In this document: positions 35,701 to 43,477 of the stretch, piece after piece | Layout: the number at the start of each line of letters is the position of its first letter | Position numbering within the stretch: position 1 is the first letter of the stretch | Notes under the pieces: generated by a model | Seen by the model: the letters and a program-made list of their open reading frames with translations, nothing else | Database searches by the model: none | What the model was told of the DNA's origin: nothing | Source of the DNA: Methanosalsum zhilinae DSM 4017 | GTDB lineage: Archaea; Halobacteriota; Methanosarcinia; Methanosarcinales; Methanosarcinaceae | NCBI RefSeq assembly: GCF_000217995.1 | Contig: NC_015676.1 | Span: 2,074,445 to 2,138,444 of the forward strand | Direction: 5' to 3' | Length of the DNA: 64,000 nt | Position numbers and translations under genes: made by a program

Positions 35701-36281
35701 ACCCTCTCAATTCTCTCCCTGACAATTTCCAGTTCATTTAGGGCCCTTTCCTTTTTATTGTCAAATTCAGAAACACCTGCTATCTCATCAACTATTTTAC
35801 GGCGCTCTGTAGGAGTCATTGTAATTATACGGGTTACATCACCCTGCATAACTACATTATAGCCTTCCGGAGTGACCCTTGCTTTGGAAAGAATATTATG
35901 AACATCTGAAAGGCTTACAGGTTTTCCATTAAAATAAAAATAGCTGTAATATCCACTGTCCGTCTCCCTGATCTTGCGGGTAATTGTTACCTGGTCTGCA
36001 TCAACAGGCATTTCACGATCAGTATTGTCAAAAACTATTGAAACCTGAGCAAAATCCGGTCTTTTATTTTTATTCCCATCATTATAGATCAGATCTGTAA
36101 GTTTCTCTGCTCTCAGGGTCCTTGAACTGGAAAGTCCCAGTGCAAACAGTATACCGTCTATGATATTGGATTTACCACTTCCGTTTGGGCCGGAAATGGT
36201 AGTGAAGTCATCAAAAAAAGGGATTCTGACCTTTTTACCAAAAGATTTGAAATTCGTAAACTCTATTTGCTTGATATACAC
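32757..36281 (-). CDS. smc: Chromosome segregation protein SMC
   Basis: This 1174-residue ABC-type ATPase compacts and segregates the chromosome. Walker A is ISGPNGSGKSNI (29-40). Two long coiled coils flank a hinge near residues 510-680 that contains GRMQAVVVETDEDGAGA and ITGG-like glycines (SGAMTGGFRQSS). The C-terminal signature is LEAMSGGEKSLTAL with Walker B FYAFDEIDMFLDGSN. scpA overlaps its 3' end and a coiled-coil protein gene lies upstream. This is the bacterial-type Smc-ScpAB present in many euryarchaea. Confidence 0.98.
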   Translation of the reverse strand: MYIKQIEFTNFKSFGKKVRIPFFDDFTTISGPNGSGKSNIIDGILFALGLSSSRTLRAEKLTDLIYNDGNKNKRPDFAQVSIVFDNTDREMPVDADQVTITRKIRETDSGYYSYFYFNGKPVSLSDVHNILSKARVTPEGYNVVMQGDVTRIITMTPTERRKIVDEIAGVSEFDNKKERALNELEIVRERIERVDIIIDEVGTQLEKLRGERDQALKYRSLRQEKMKYEGFVLLSKLKDARSELTAVKDEIDCRKGSLEELQSLMEQASQKLETAENELEELTETIRKMGEDEQIQIKKDIEEIRGEISRCSGSIELTESEIEDIDSRRRKVFVEIDEDKNRINELESRISENTLRKESLNDQIGEHRTEYRLVMSKIAEIDSKFASTRDELSSLKSELEDLKNRKSELLREEDRLLDALRRRSAEVREIENEIDDAKSKVESSDSDTRSIKYEIEKLTEKINTLTQDMDDLESNRSQIKKVVTELEDTLRKYQQEYALVEARVRAAEDSGNYSKAVDIVLDARKKKVLPGIYGTIAELGKVDQKYATALEIAAGGRMQAVVVETDEDGAGAIDYLKSRRGGRATFLPLNRMEARRPYKDLSDREGVVGYAIDLIDFDPRFEAAFWYVFRDTLVVDNLKNARRLMGGLRMVTLDGETIEKSGAMTGGFRQSSRLSFAAAEKEKLVKLAEQITEYDSRRNTALKKMDSVEAHISSTRKEIDDLEKMISRKEMQLEEIAGRGERLAGLIESRNQELEEIESAQKKLREQMDAVVSERNEIEENIKSLTDRIEDLEKKLSSSQIPEFNKRAESIDEEIKRLEDRVRDIDSQINALRLDHEYAQKKIEDNRNLIKDLEDRKSEYRDRIVSLGKKIEELESLLAEKQNKESQISENLAEARKRREQKQSEYRNIKSEFEAARSRFEDAQREMTALESTRDALTEQISELITELERRGVEETDDVPGYEAVRTRISSIERAMEKMEPVNMRAIEEYDNVKSRLSELEQRRDILFNEREEILIRINQYEKFKKEAFMDSYNGINEHFKNIFNELSDGRGELVLDNYEDPFSGGLTLKAQPKDKTLQRLEAMSGGEKSLTALAFVFAIQQYRPAPFYAFDEIDMFLDGSNAERVAQRIKKSGTYAQFIVVSLRKPMIEAASRTIGVAMQDNNITSITGVKLR

Positions 36282-36360
36282 ACGATACCTCTGTTTTTTG
36301 GATGGATGCTAAAAATTATCACTGGAAGTTATCTTTTTTTGGATCCGAATAATCTCAGGA

Positions 36361-37182
36361 TCATGATTTCCTGTATGTTGTGGTTATTACTGCATCCTCT
36401 CCTTCACGACTTTCCACAGATTCCAGTTCAGATTCCATTCTTTTTTTACCTGCTCTGTTGTCATCTGCTATAATATATTCAGATGTTTCCTTCTTACAGT
36501 CATTTGGTGCATTTTTTGGCCTGTTGTTGATAAAATCGGGATTATCACAACTTTCTGCGATTATATATTCAGATTCATCGTTCTTATTTTCTTCTGCATT
36601 CTTATTATCTGATGGAGGATTGTGGGCATCGCGTATATTGAACCTGACCTTTCTAAAGCGTGCATTATTATCAAGGGGATCGTTCTTTTCAGTCCTGTCC
36701 GAAAAAGGCTGTTTTTCTTTTTTCACAGTCTCAGGCTTTTGAGACGGGGCATCCCTTACTGCAGCTGACTCCAATCCTGATCGTGGAAAATCCGATACAG
36801 AATCAGCTTCAAAGGACTGTACCCGGGTCGGAAATGATTCAGGCGCATTTTCACTGAAATCATTATCGGGTCCTGATTGCCGAACCTTAATACCGATATC
36901 GGATCCATTATCCTGTTCAAATCTGCTTTTAAGTGTCCGGATTACCGACTTCTGATCCAGGAGCTCGTTCATAACTCCATTAAGATTATTTGAAATTTCC
37001 TGAACTCTGGATTCGAGTTTCCTGAGACGGTCGTTGACATCAGAACCATTCTGCATATCACGCTGCAGTTCATCAATAATTGAATCCTTGACGGTTTTTT
37101 TTATGTGTTCAAATTCCCTATCCTTTTCTGCCAGCTGGCGCTCAAGTCTCTCAATAACAAGATCCCTTTTTTCATTGTTCAT
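36361..37182 (-). CDS. Coiled-coil / disordered protein upstream of smc
   Basis: The 273-residue product has an N-terminal coiled coil of about 90 residues (ERLERQLAEKDREFEHIK, then LRKLESRVQEISNNLNGVM) followed by a long low-complexity tail rich in D, N, S, E and P. The tail carries the short motif SEYIIA twice, at about 203 and 237 (SEYIIAESCDN and SEYIIADDNRA). I do not recognise a family. It is 79 bases upstream of smc on the same strand, so an SMC accessory or regulator is the simplest idea; a repeated short motif in a disordered tail often marks a docking site. Both points are inference. Confidence 0.75.
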   Translation of the reverse strand: MNNEKRDLVIERLERQLAEKDREFEHIKKTVKDSIIDELQRDMQNGSDVNDRLRKLESRVQEISNNLNGVMNELLDQKSVIRTLKSRFEQDNGSDIGIKVRQSGPDNDFSENAPESFPTRVQSFEADSVSDFPRSGLESAAVRDAPSQKPETVKKEKQPFSDRTEKNDPLDNNARFRKVRFNIRDAHNPPSDNKNAEENKNDESEYIIAESCDNPDFINNRPKNAPNDCKKETSEYIIADDNRAGKKRMESELESVESREGEDAVITTTYRKS

Positions 37183-37428
37183 GCAATACCTCGCAAACCA
37201 TTCATCCCATAATATTCATTAAAATCAGAGTATCTGAATACATTATATTCAAAACGTATAATATAATTTATGGTGACATTGTATCCTTTACTGCATTAAA
37301 TTTTTCCAGGCACTTATTCAAAAGACCGGAATTGATACAGTTCAAAATTATGATTTCGGAAAAAAGCGTTATACAAGGAATAAAAAAGTAAAAATACGAA
37401 TATGAAAAAAAATATTTAAGAACCTTTT

Positions 37429-37596
37429 TTAGCTCTTTGGTCTCTTCAGGATAGCTGTAGCCTCTCCGTTCTCATCAATGTCATCTCTGATCCAGACAAG
37501 TTCCCATCCTTCATCTCCCAGCTCCTCAAGATCCTTCATCTGATGGGGCAGATTGATCACATTTATTTTCCTAGCATCATATTCCCATTCTTTCAT
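37429..37596 (-). CDS. DUF4177-like small protein
   Basis: A 55-residue product, MKEWEYDARKINVINLPHQM at the N-terminus, then a LEELGDEGWELVWIRDD core and KRPKS end. The pattern MK-x-WEY ... L-N/E-ELG-x-EGWELV is the DUF4177 fold, whose function is unknown. GGAG lies 10 bases before the ATG, and a good TATA box (TTATATATAATTTAAATAC, about 37635-37653) lies upstream, so it is likely expressed on its own. It sits between the smc operon and rad50. Confidence 0.8.
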   Translation of the reverse strand: MKEWEYDARKINVINLPHQMKDLEELGDEGWELVWIRDDIDENGEATAILKRPKS

Positions 37597-37695
37597 TTAA
37601 CCACACTCCTCATTTATTTCAATTAGTGTTAATATAATTGTATTTAAATTATATATAACTTGGGATTTACGGGATCGGTGACCCTTTTCCAGTCT

Positions 37696-40362
37696 TCAGC
37701 CAGATGAAATAAATGAAATGTTTGTCACAGGGTCCTTCTCAACTGAGAACACAAGATCTGCCGAGTCGATAAGAGATTCATCATGGGATACGATCAGGAT
37801 CTGTCCCACGCCCACATTGCGCATCATATCAATGAGTTTTATGAGCTGGTGTATATGACCACGGTCCAGAAATACCGTTGGTTCGTCCATTATCAGAGGA
37901 GGAAGGTCAATTGAATCATTTCCTCTGCCCATGGACATGAGCCTATAGATAGCACATCTGAGTACTAGATTAAATATTGCCCTCTCTCCTCCACTTAAAA
38001 GCTTTGGTTCCAGTGGAGTACCATCCTTCTCATAGACTGTGAAATTGTAATCCTGGTCCAGTTCTATACGGGCATAGGCATTGTTGGTATACATGAGTGA
38101 GAATATCTCATTCATCAGACTGTCAAGGGCATCGATATTCTTTAGACGAAGTTCTGTTCTGAGGCGTTTATACATATCCTCCAGTGATCGACCTTCTTCA
38201 TATACCCTCTCAAGATACTTCTTCTGGTTGATCATTAGCTGAAGGTCTTTTTCAAGTGTAGACAGCCGGCTGATATCAGCTTCAAGTTTCCCTTCCTGTC
38301 TTGAAAGCTCATTCATTTTTTCATTCATTTTTTCAATATCATTACCCATGTTATCATAGGCTTTTCTGTAAAGCCTGTAATTTTTCTTCATCTCATCTAT
38401 ATTCTCAGCTTCAAGCTTCTTTCTAAGTTCTGATATTCGCCTCTGGAGATCAGAGATATTCTCTTCCAGCATCTGCACCTTATCCTGATCCGATTTGATA
38501 CCATTCTCAAGCTGTTCAGCTTTACTGAGATATTCCTGAACTTTGTCAGTATTTTTCATTATGTGTCTGATACCATCAAGTTTCTTCTGGACCTGTGAGT
38601 ATTCTGTTTTCAGATTTGTATTTCTGGAATTCAATGATCTGGAACTGTCAGAGAGTGAATCAAGAGCCCTGATCACCTCTTCCTTTTGATCCTTTAATGA
38701 AACAATTTCCTCTTCCAACTCTGCAATTTGTTTATTGTAATCATCAATCATTTTTCCGTTTGACTGGATATTTGTCTCAGCGATCTTTTTCTGATATGTA
38801 TAATCCTGCAGTTTCCTGTCCAGTTTTCTTGCAAGATCTACCTTTTTGATCCTCTCTTCGATCTCTTTCTGTTTTCTCTCAATATCCAGTAGTTCACTGG
38901 AGTATTCTTTTACCTTCATGAGATCTTCATTCTCTTGTTTAGAGACTGGAGAACCTTCAAGATCCTGACCACAGGTTGGACAGATTCCTTTCTCGAGCAT
39001 TTCCCTGTTTGTCTGTATTTTTTTATTCAGCTCTTCCAGTCTGGTCCTTATCCCACTTTCCTTTCCATGCAATCGCTTTTGCTGATCTCTCAGAAGTCCC
39101 ATGATCTCATCGATTTCTTCAAGCTTTTCAGGTGAGAATCCAAGGTCTTTGGCCTCAGCAACTGTATCATTTTTTTTCTGCTCCATCTGCCTTACAGACC
39201 TTTCAAGGTCCTCAATTTCACGGGATCTGGAATCCAGATGTCGCTTTAGATCAGCAATCCTTCTGTTCTTTGAATTCAGCTGTTTTTCCAGAGATTCAAG
39301 TGACTCTTTCTTCTGTTTCCTTTCCTTTTCCAGTGAGCTGATTTCATGATTCAGAGCATTTATTTTATCACTTATATTACGCTCAAAAGTTTCTATTTCA
39401 GATGCAACCGTTCCCATATTTTCTGCATCAGCAGATATCCCAAGGTTGGTCTTCAATTTTCGGGTCTCAGCTTCAAGTTCACTCATTGCCCTTTTATAGG
39501 ACCTTATCTTATCTCCAGAACTTTCAATGGACTGATAGAGAGATGCTTTTCTGTCCATCAGCTTATTTTGTTGACCTTTAAGAGAAGATAGGTCATCCAT
39601 AACCTTGTCATATTCCCGGATGTCGGTTTCAAGACTATTGATCTTTACCAGGGCTTTATTTCTCTTCTCCTGGAGCTGGCTGATTTTAACCTGGAGTTTT
39701 TTGGATTCCTCTTTAAGGGCAGAAAGGGTATCATAAGGATCCTGTGATCTGATTGTTTCAATCTCAGACTTAATATCCCCGATCTTCTGGTCAGTATATC
39801 TCTGGTGGCGACCTATGCCGGTCCTGGCACTGACCGACCGTTCCTGGTATTCCTCAAGTCTTCCAATCTGCAGCAGATCATCGATCATACGCTGGCGATC
39901 CTGAGACCTTGCATTGATGAGCACATCAATCTCACCCTGCCTTATATAAACACAGTTTCTATATGCTTCCTCATCCATCCCAAGCATATTGCATACAAAT
40001 TCATATGTCTGGGTAGCCTGGTCTGCAATCACCTCATTTCCTGATCTCACAACCGATCTGGTACTGGTAGCACGTCCGGTCTTTGAAGACATCCTGAAGG
40101 CCTGTTCAATCTCAAATATATTTCCATCATATTCAAACTCAAGATTGATGGACGCCTTTGATGATCCTTTTCGTATCATATCCCCGATCACATAATCCTT
40201 TGTAAGGGCCCTGCTTCCAAAAAGAGCTATAAAGCAGGCTTCCAGGAGACTTGACTTTCCACTGCCATTGTTTCCTGAGACAACTGTGACCCCGTCATCA
40301 AAAGAGATATCCAGATTTTCATAACTTCTAATATTTTCTATCTGAAGGTTTTTCAGTTTCAA
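37696..40362 (-). CDS. rad50: DNA double-strand break repair ATPase Rad50
   Basis: The 888-residue product partners Mre11 in tethering and processing DNA ends. Walker A is VVSGNNGSGKSSLL (27-40). Long coiled coils surround the zinc hook at C461 and C464 (GICPTCGQDLEG), the dimerisation apex. The C-terminal signature is LLSGGERAIFNLVLR with Walker B PPLIMDEPTVFLDRG. Its start overlaps the mre11 stop by four bases (ATGA). The cluster with mre11 and, beyond, nurA-herA is the standard archaeal resection module. Confidence 0.98.
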   Translation of the reverse strand: MKLKNLQIENIRSYENLDISFDDGVTVVSGNNGSGKSSLLEACFIALFGSRALTKDYVIGDMIRKGSSKASINLEFEYDGNIFEIEQAFRMSSKTGRATSTRSVVRSGNEVIADQATQTYEFVCNMLGMDEEAYRNCVYIRQGEIDVLINARSQDRQRMIDDLLQIGRLEEYQERSVSARTGIGRHQRYTDQKIGDIKSEIETIRSQDPYDTLSALKEESKKLQVKISQLQEKRNKALVKINSLETDIREYDKVMDDLSSLKGQQNKLMDRKASLYQSIESSGDKIRSYKRAMSELEAETRKLKTNLGISADAENMGTVASEIETFERNISDKINALNHEISSLEKERKQKKESLESLEKQLNSKNRRIADLKRHLDSRSREIEDLERSVRQMEQKKNDTVAEAKDLGFSPEKLEEIDEIMGLLRDQQKRLHGKESGIRTRLEELNKKIQTNREMLEKGICPTCGQDLEGSPVSKQENEDLMKVKEYSSELLDIERKQKEIEERIKKVDLARKLDRKLQDYTYQKKIAETNIQSNGKMIDDYNKQIAELEEEIVSLKDQKEEVIRALDSLSDSSRSLNSRNTNLKTEYSQVQKKLDGIRHIMKNTDKVQEYLSKAEQLENGIKSDQDKVQMLEENISDLQRRISELRKKLEAENIDEMKKNYRLYRKAYDNMGNDIEKMNEKMNELSRQEGKLEADISRLSTLEKDLQLMINQKKYLERVYEEGRSLEDMYKRLRTELRLKNIDALDSLMNEIFSLMYTNNAYARIELDQDYNFTVYEKDGTPLEPKLLSGGERAIFNLVLRCAIYRLMSMGRGNDSIDLPPLIMDEPTVFLDRGHIHQLIKLIDMMRNVGVGQILIVSHDESLIDSADLVFSVEKDPVTNISFISSG

Positions 40363-41738
40363 AGGAAATCCCCCAGATTATGTTGTTTTAATGAGCCCTG
40401 TTTACCTTGTTCCGGTCTAGCAGGATCTGTATTTTCAGGAGACTGCTCTTTTGAAGTCCCTGTTTCTGGCTCCTCATCAGACTGTACGGTTACCACATCT
40501 ACCTCTGATTCTATCAGGGATCTTCGAACCTGGGTTGATTCTTCTGGTTGCTTATCATCTGAATTTAAATTATCAGAGTATACCTGTTCATTATCAAAAT
40601 CCATCTGTTTAAAGTCCATAGTCTCCATCATGCTGGCAATACGCTCTTCAGATTCTGCATCAACTCTGCTCTTTGGAATATTCAGATCCCTAACGATCTC
40701 ATCAATAAGCAGACCTGCAGAAGTCAGATGCATCCTGTGGATCTCTTTTTTTACGGCCTCGTCCGGGTCTGAGAATGAAACCGATACTGACAGGTCATCA
40801 GGTCTGTTTCCTGCAATTCTCATATCCCTTACACGGCTAACAAGGGCACCCCTGCTCCTCACGTGTTCCTCAATATCTGTATAGGATACAGGTACAGATG
40901 TCTTACCATGAATATCTACAAAGACCACCCTGTCCTTAAGATTATGTTCATCTATTTTCCCAAAAATATCTTCATATATATCTGATACTCCACTGATGTT
41001 CACAGGAATGAAGACAAATTCCCTGGTAGGTATATGGCGGCGACTGATATCAATTCCCGAATTCGATATTTTCACTATATTGTAGGAACGCCTTTCCTTC
41101 TCCGATGCACTGTTTCTTTCGGTACTGCCACTGTATGTTACCCATGTATCTCCTACCATGGTTTTATCATGTATATGATAATCTCCCAGCAATATTGCAT
41201 GAACATTGAAAGGAAGGGAATCAATAACTTTTCTGCAGTCCCATTCCCCAAAAGGAAACGGTTTCATTAGCTGATGCATTACAAGTATATTATAATCAGA
41301 TTCTGGATGCGCATTGAAAAGGGAATAGTCAAAGGAGGATATCTTTGATCTGGATACATTGTCAATACCATAGATTGATATCCCACCAATCCTGTATGGT
41401 TCAGTTCCAAGTCTTACCGCTATTCCCATGTTTTCAAACAGGTCAAGCCACTGGGAATTCTGTTTGCTCTCATGATTTCCCACAATTGCCAGAAACGGAA
41501 TGTCTGCACTTTTAAGCTTTGACAGAATGGCTATGGTATCAAGAATATCATCAAGTGTAGGATTGCGGGTATCAAAAAGGTCGCCTGCATGTATTACCGC
41601 ATCAACATTCATTTCAATGGAGTCATTGATCACAGAAGAAAAAGCATTCAAAAAATCCTGTCTTCGAATCTCGCTATGGTACTGCTTATATCCAATATGT
41701 GAATCCGCTGTGTGAACCAGCCTGATCTCAGATCTCAT
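40359..41738 (-). CDS. mre11: DNA double-strand break repair nuclease Mre11
   Basis: The 459-residue product is the nuclease of the Mre11-Rad50 complex. Phosphoesterase motifs are visible: HTADSHIGYKQ (D12, H14), IHAGDLFDTRNPT, AIVGNHESKQNS, then MHQLMK and GDYHIHDK carrying later metal ligands. About 70 residues at the C-terminus are acidic and disordered (DSDDKQPEES, then TGTSKEQSPENTDPARPEQG) and end in LKQHNLGDFL, a hydrophobic tail that resembles a PCNA-binding (PIP-like) motif. A minus-strand TATA box (TTATATAG) lies about 40 bases upstream. Confidence 0.97.
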   Translation of the reverse strand: MRSEIRLVHTADSHIGYKQYHSEIRRQDFLNAFSSVINDSIEMNVDAVIHAGDLFDTRNPTLDDILDTIAILSKLKSADIPFLAIVGNHESKQNSQWLDLFENMGIAVRLGTEPYRIGGISIYGIDNVSRSKISSFDYSLFNAHPESDYNILVMHQLMKPFPFGEWDCRKVIDSLPFNVHAILLGDYHIHDKTMVGDTWVTYSGSTERNSASEKERRSYNIVKISNSGIDISRRHIPTREFVFIPVNISGVSDIYEDIFGKIDEHNLKDRVVFVDIHGKTSVPVSYTDIEEHVRSRGALVSRVRDMRIAGNRPDDLSVSVSFSDPDEAVKKEIHRMHLTSAGLLIDEIVRDLNIPKSRVDAESEERIASMMETMDFKQMDFDNEQVYSDNLNSDDKQPEESTQVRRSLIESEVDVVTVQSDEEPETGTSKEQSPENTDPARPEQGKQGSLKQHNLGDFL

Positions 41739-41899
41739 TCAAATCCCCTGGTATATTACCCAGGATACATATTGTCATTCTATATAAATCAAGTTCTCTG
41801 ATCTGCCTACATGGGACAGCATATAATTAAGCAATGGCAGTATCAGATCTTTATTTGATCCGGACATAATATCTGAAAAATAAGAAAAATATAACAGGA

Positions 41900-42106
41900 T
41901 CAGTCCTCTCGTTCCAGTTCCTGTATAATATCATTAACCGTAAGTTCTCCTCTTCCAACCCTCTTTACCATAGGATATATGAAAGAGCAATCATCAATGG
42001 CACTCCACCTTTTTTCACCCACTCGCCTGATAACCTCATTCATTACCTTACCACACTCAGAGCAATATCTATCATCACTTTCTTTCCCGCATATTTCGCA
42101 TTTCAT
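41900..42106 (-). CDS. Small zinc-ribbon protein
   Basis: The 68-residue product has two paired C-X2-C motifs (CEICGKESDDRYCSECGKVM) forming a C4 zinc ribbon at the N-terminus, followed by a helical region ending in an acidic tail (NDIIQELERED). The strong ribosome-binding site GGAGG (42113-42117) and a TATA-like TTTATTTAAATC upstream indicate real expression. It lies between mre11 and the divergent nurA-herA pair, sharing a 96-base intergenic promoter region with nurA. Its function is unknown; the setting suggests repair-related duty, but this is inference. Confidence 0.8.
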   Translation of the reverse strand: MKCEICGKESDDRYCSECGKVMNEVIRRVGEKRWSAIDDCSFIYPMVKRVGRGELTVNDIIQELERED

Positions 42107-42202
42107 AAAATGCCTCCTGTACTTAAAAAATGTTTGTTGGATTTAAATAAATTGTGGTTCCAGGAATAATTATATATCATTTATAGACACCAACATATTC
42201 TC

Positions 42203-43477
42203 ATGACCCTTGAACCGGTACATATGAAAGCAATATCCAGCCTGGCTTCCAGTATAGATACATCGATTACAGAGGATGAACCTGATATTGCAATCAATCT
42301 GTTCAGTCTCCTGCAGGAGCTGACCTTTCAGGGCGATACTGTGCTGAAAGCTCTGGAAAAACTGAACCGTTCAAAGGTCAGTATGGATGAGATGTCGCTA
42401 TCAAGAGATAACTTCAGTACCACATACTCCTGTGATAGCGGGAGTACCAATCCAATAGCTTTTGATAACGGAACATTTGTTGATTTCTGTCACTGTGCAG
42501 TTGCTTCCACACCTACTGATCCGGAAATACACCGAAAAAGGACCATAGTGGCAGCAACCTATTCTCCAAGCATGTATTCAGGCATACATGCAGAACATTC
42601 ATGGACATATTTTGACGAAGGGATGGGAAGAAAAAAGATTATCAAGATCCAGCCTGGGCTACTGAACAAGCGAACCCGTAGAATGGTTCATGATATTGCA
42701 CTCTATTATGCAGAATCCGAGCACATTCTGTGGATGATGGAAGAACTTGACAGGGAAGGATTCTTTATCATGGACGGCCCGATTTATCCAAAGCAGCTAA
42801 TGTACTGGATGGTTGTTGATTCCGATGATATTCAGATCCGGGATGATCCCAATACAAAAAAGATTCTCCAGAACTATGTTGATATAGTGGATCATCATAT
42901 AGAAAACAGTATACCTCTGATCGGATTTGTAAAGAACCCGGAAGATATGCAAATAATGAGAACAATACGCAGGGAGAAAAAAAGATCGGATATCCCCTGG
43001 CTACTGGACGCTCAGTTCTTCAAATGTGTACTCTCACCACCCATCCACAGGCAACAGGAAAATAGTAAACTGAAAGGACATATCACCTATACCAGCTGGT
43101 TCCTGCAGCCAAACCAGTTCTATGAAAATATGTTAAAGGAGAACTCACCCCTTGTGGACAAGTCAATAACACACAAGTTTCCCTGTGAATATTATGCACT
43201 GACCTTCTTTATGGTCTATGTACCCTCAATGAACACCATATTCAAAATCGAAGCCCCTTATGGACTCACAAGGAATGAGGGGATGAGAGATATGATCAAA
43301 ACAAAGGTCCTCCATGACCTGTCAGTTAATAAAATTCCTTTGACCCTATCAAAAGCAGATTCAATTGCAAAGATAAGGTTGGCAGAACGAAAGCAGATCA
43401 TCAGGGATTTCAGGAGCATGAGAGTGGACACAGAATATAACGATATTCGCTGGAGTGAAACGGATGAATATAGATGA
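42203..43477 (+). CDS. nurA: NurA 5'-3' nuclease
   Basis: NurA works with the HerA hexamer to resect DNA ends after Mre11-Rad50. The 424-residue product has the NurA aspartate block TYSCDSGSTNP, the FFIMDGPIYPKQL metal site and GFVKNPED. Compared with typical NurA (about 340-400 residues) it is slightly long. A TATA box (ATTATATATCA, about 42168-42178) is so close to the ATG at 42203 that the mRNA may be nearly leaderless. Its 3' end overlaps the start of herA. Confidence 0.93.
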   Translation: MTLEPVHMKAISSLASSIDTSITEDEPDIAINLFSLLQELTFQGDTVLKALEKLNRSKVSMDEMSLSRDNFSTTYSCDSGSTNPIAFDNGTFVDFCHCAVASTPTDPEIHRKRTIVAATYSPSMYSGIHAEHSWTYFDEGMGRKKIIKIQPGLLNKRTRRMVHDIALYYAESEHILWMMEELDREGFFIMDGPIYPKQLMYWMVVDSDDIQIRDDPNTKKILQNYVDIVDHHIENSIPLIGFVKNPEDMQIMRTIRREKKRSDIPWLLDAQFFKCVLSPPIHRQQENSKLKGHITYTSWFLQPNQFYENMLKENSPLVDKSITHKFPCEYYALTFFMVYVPSMNTIFKIEAPYGLTRNEGMRDMIKTKVLHDLSVNKIPLTLSKADSIAKIRLAERKQIIRDFRSMRVDTEYNDIRWSETDEYR

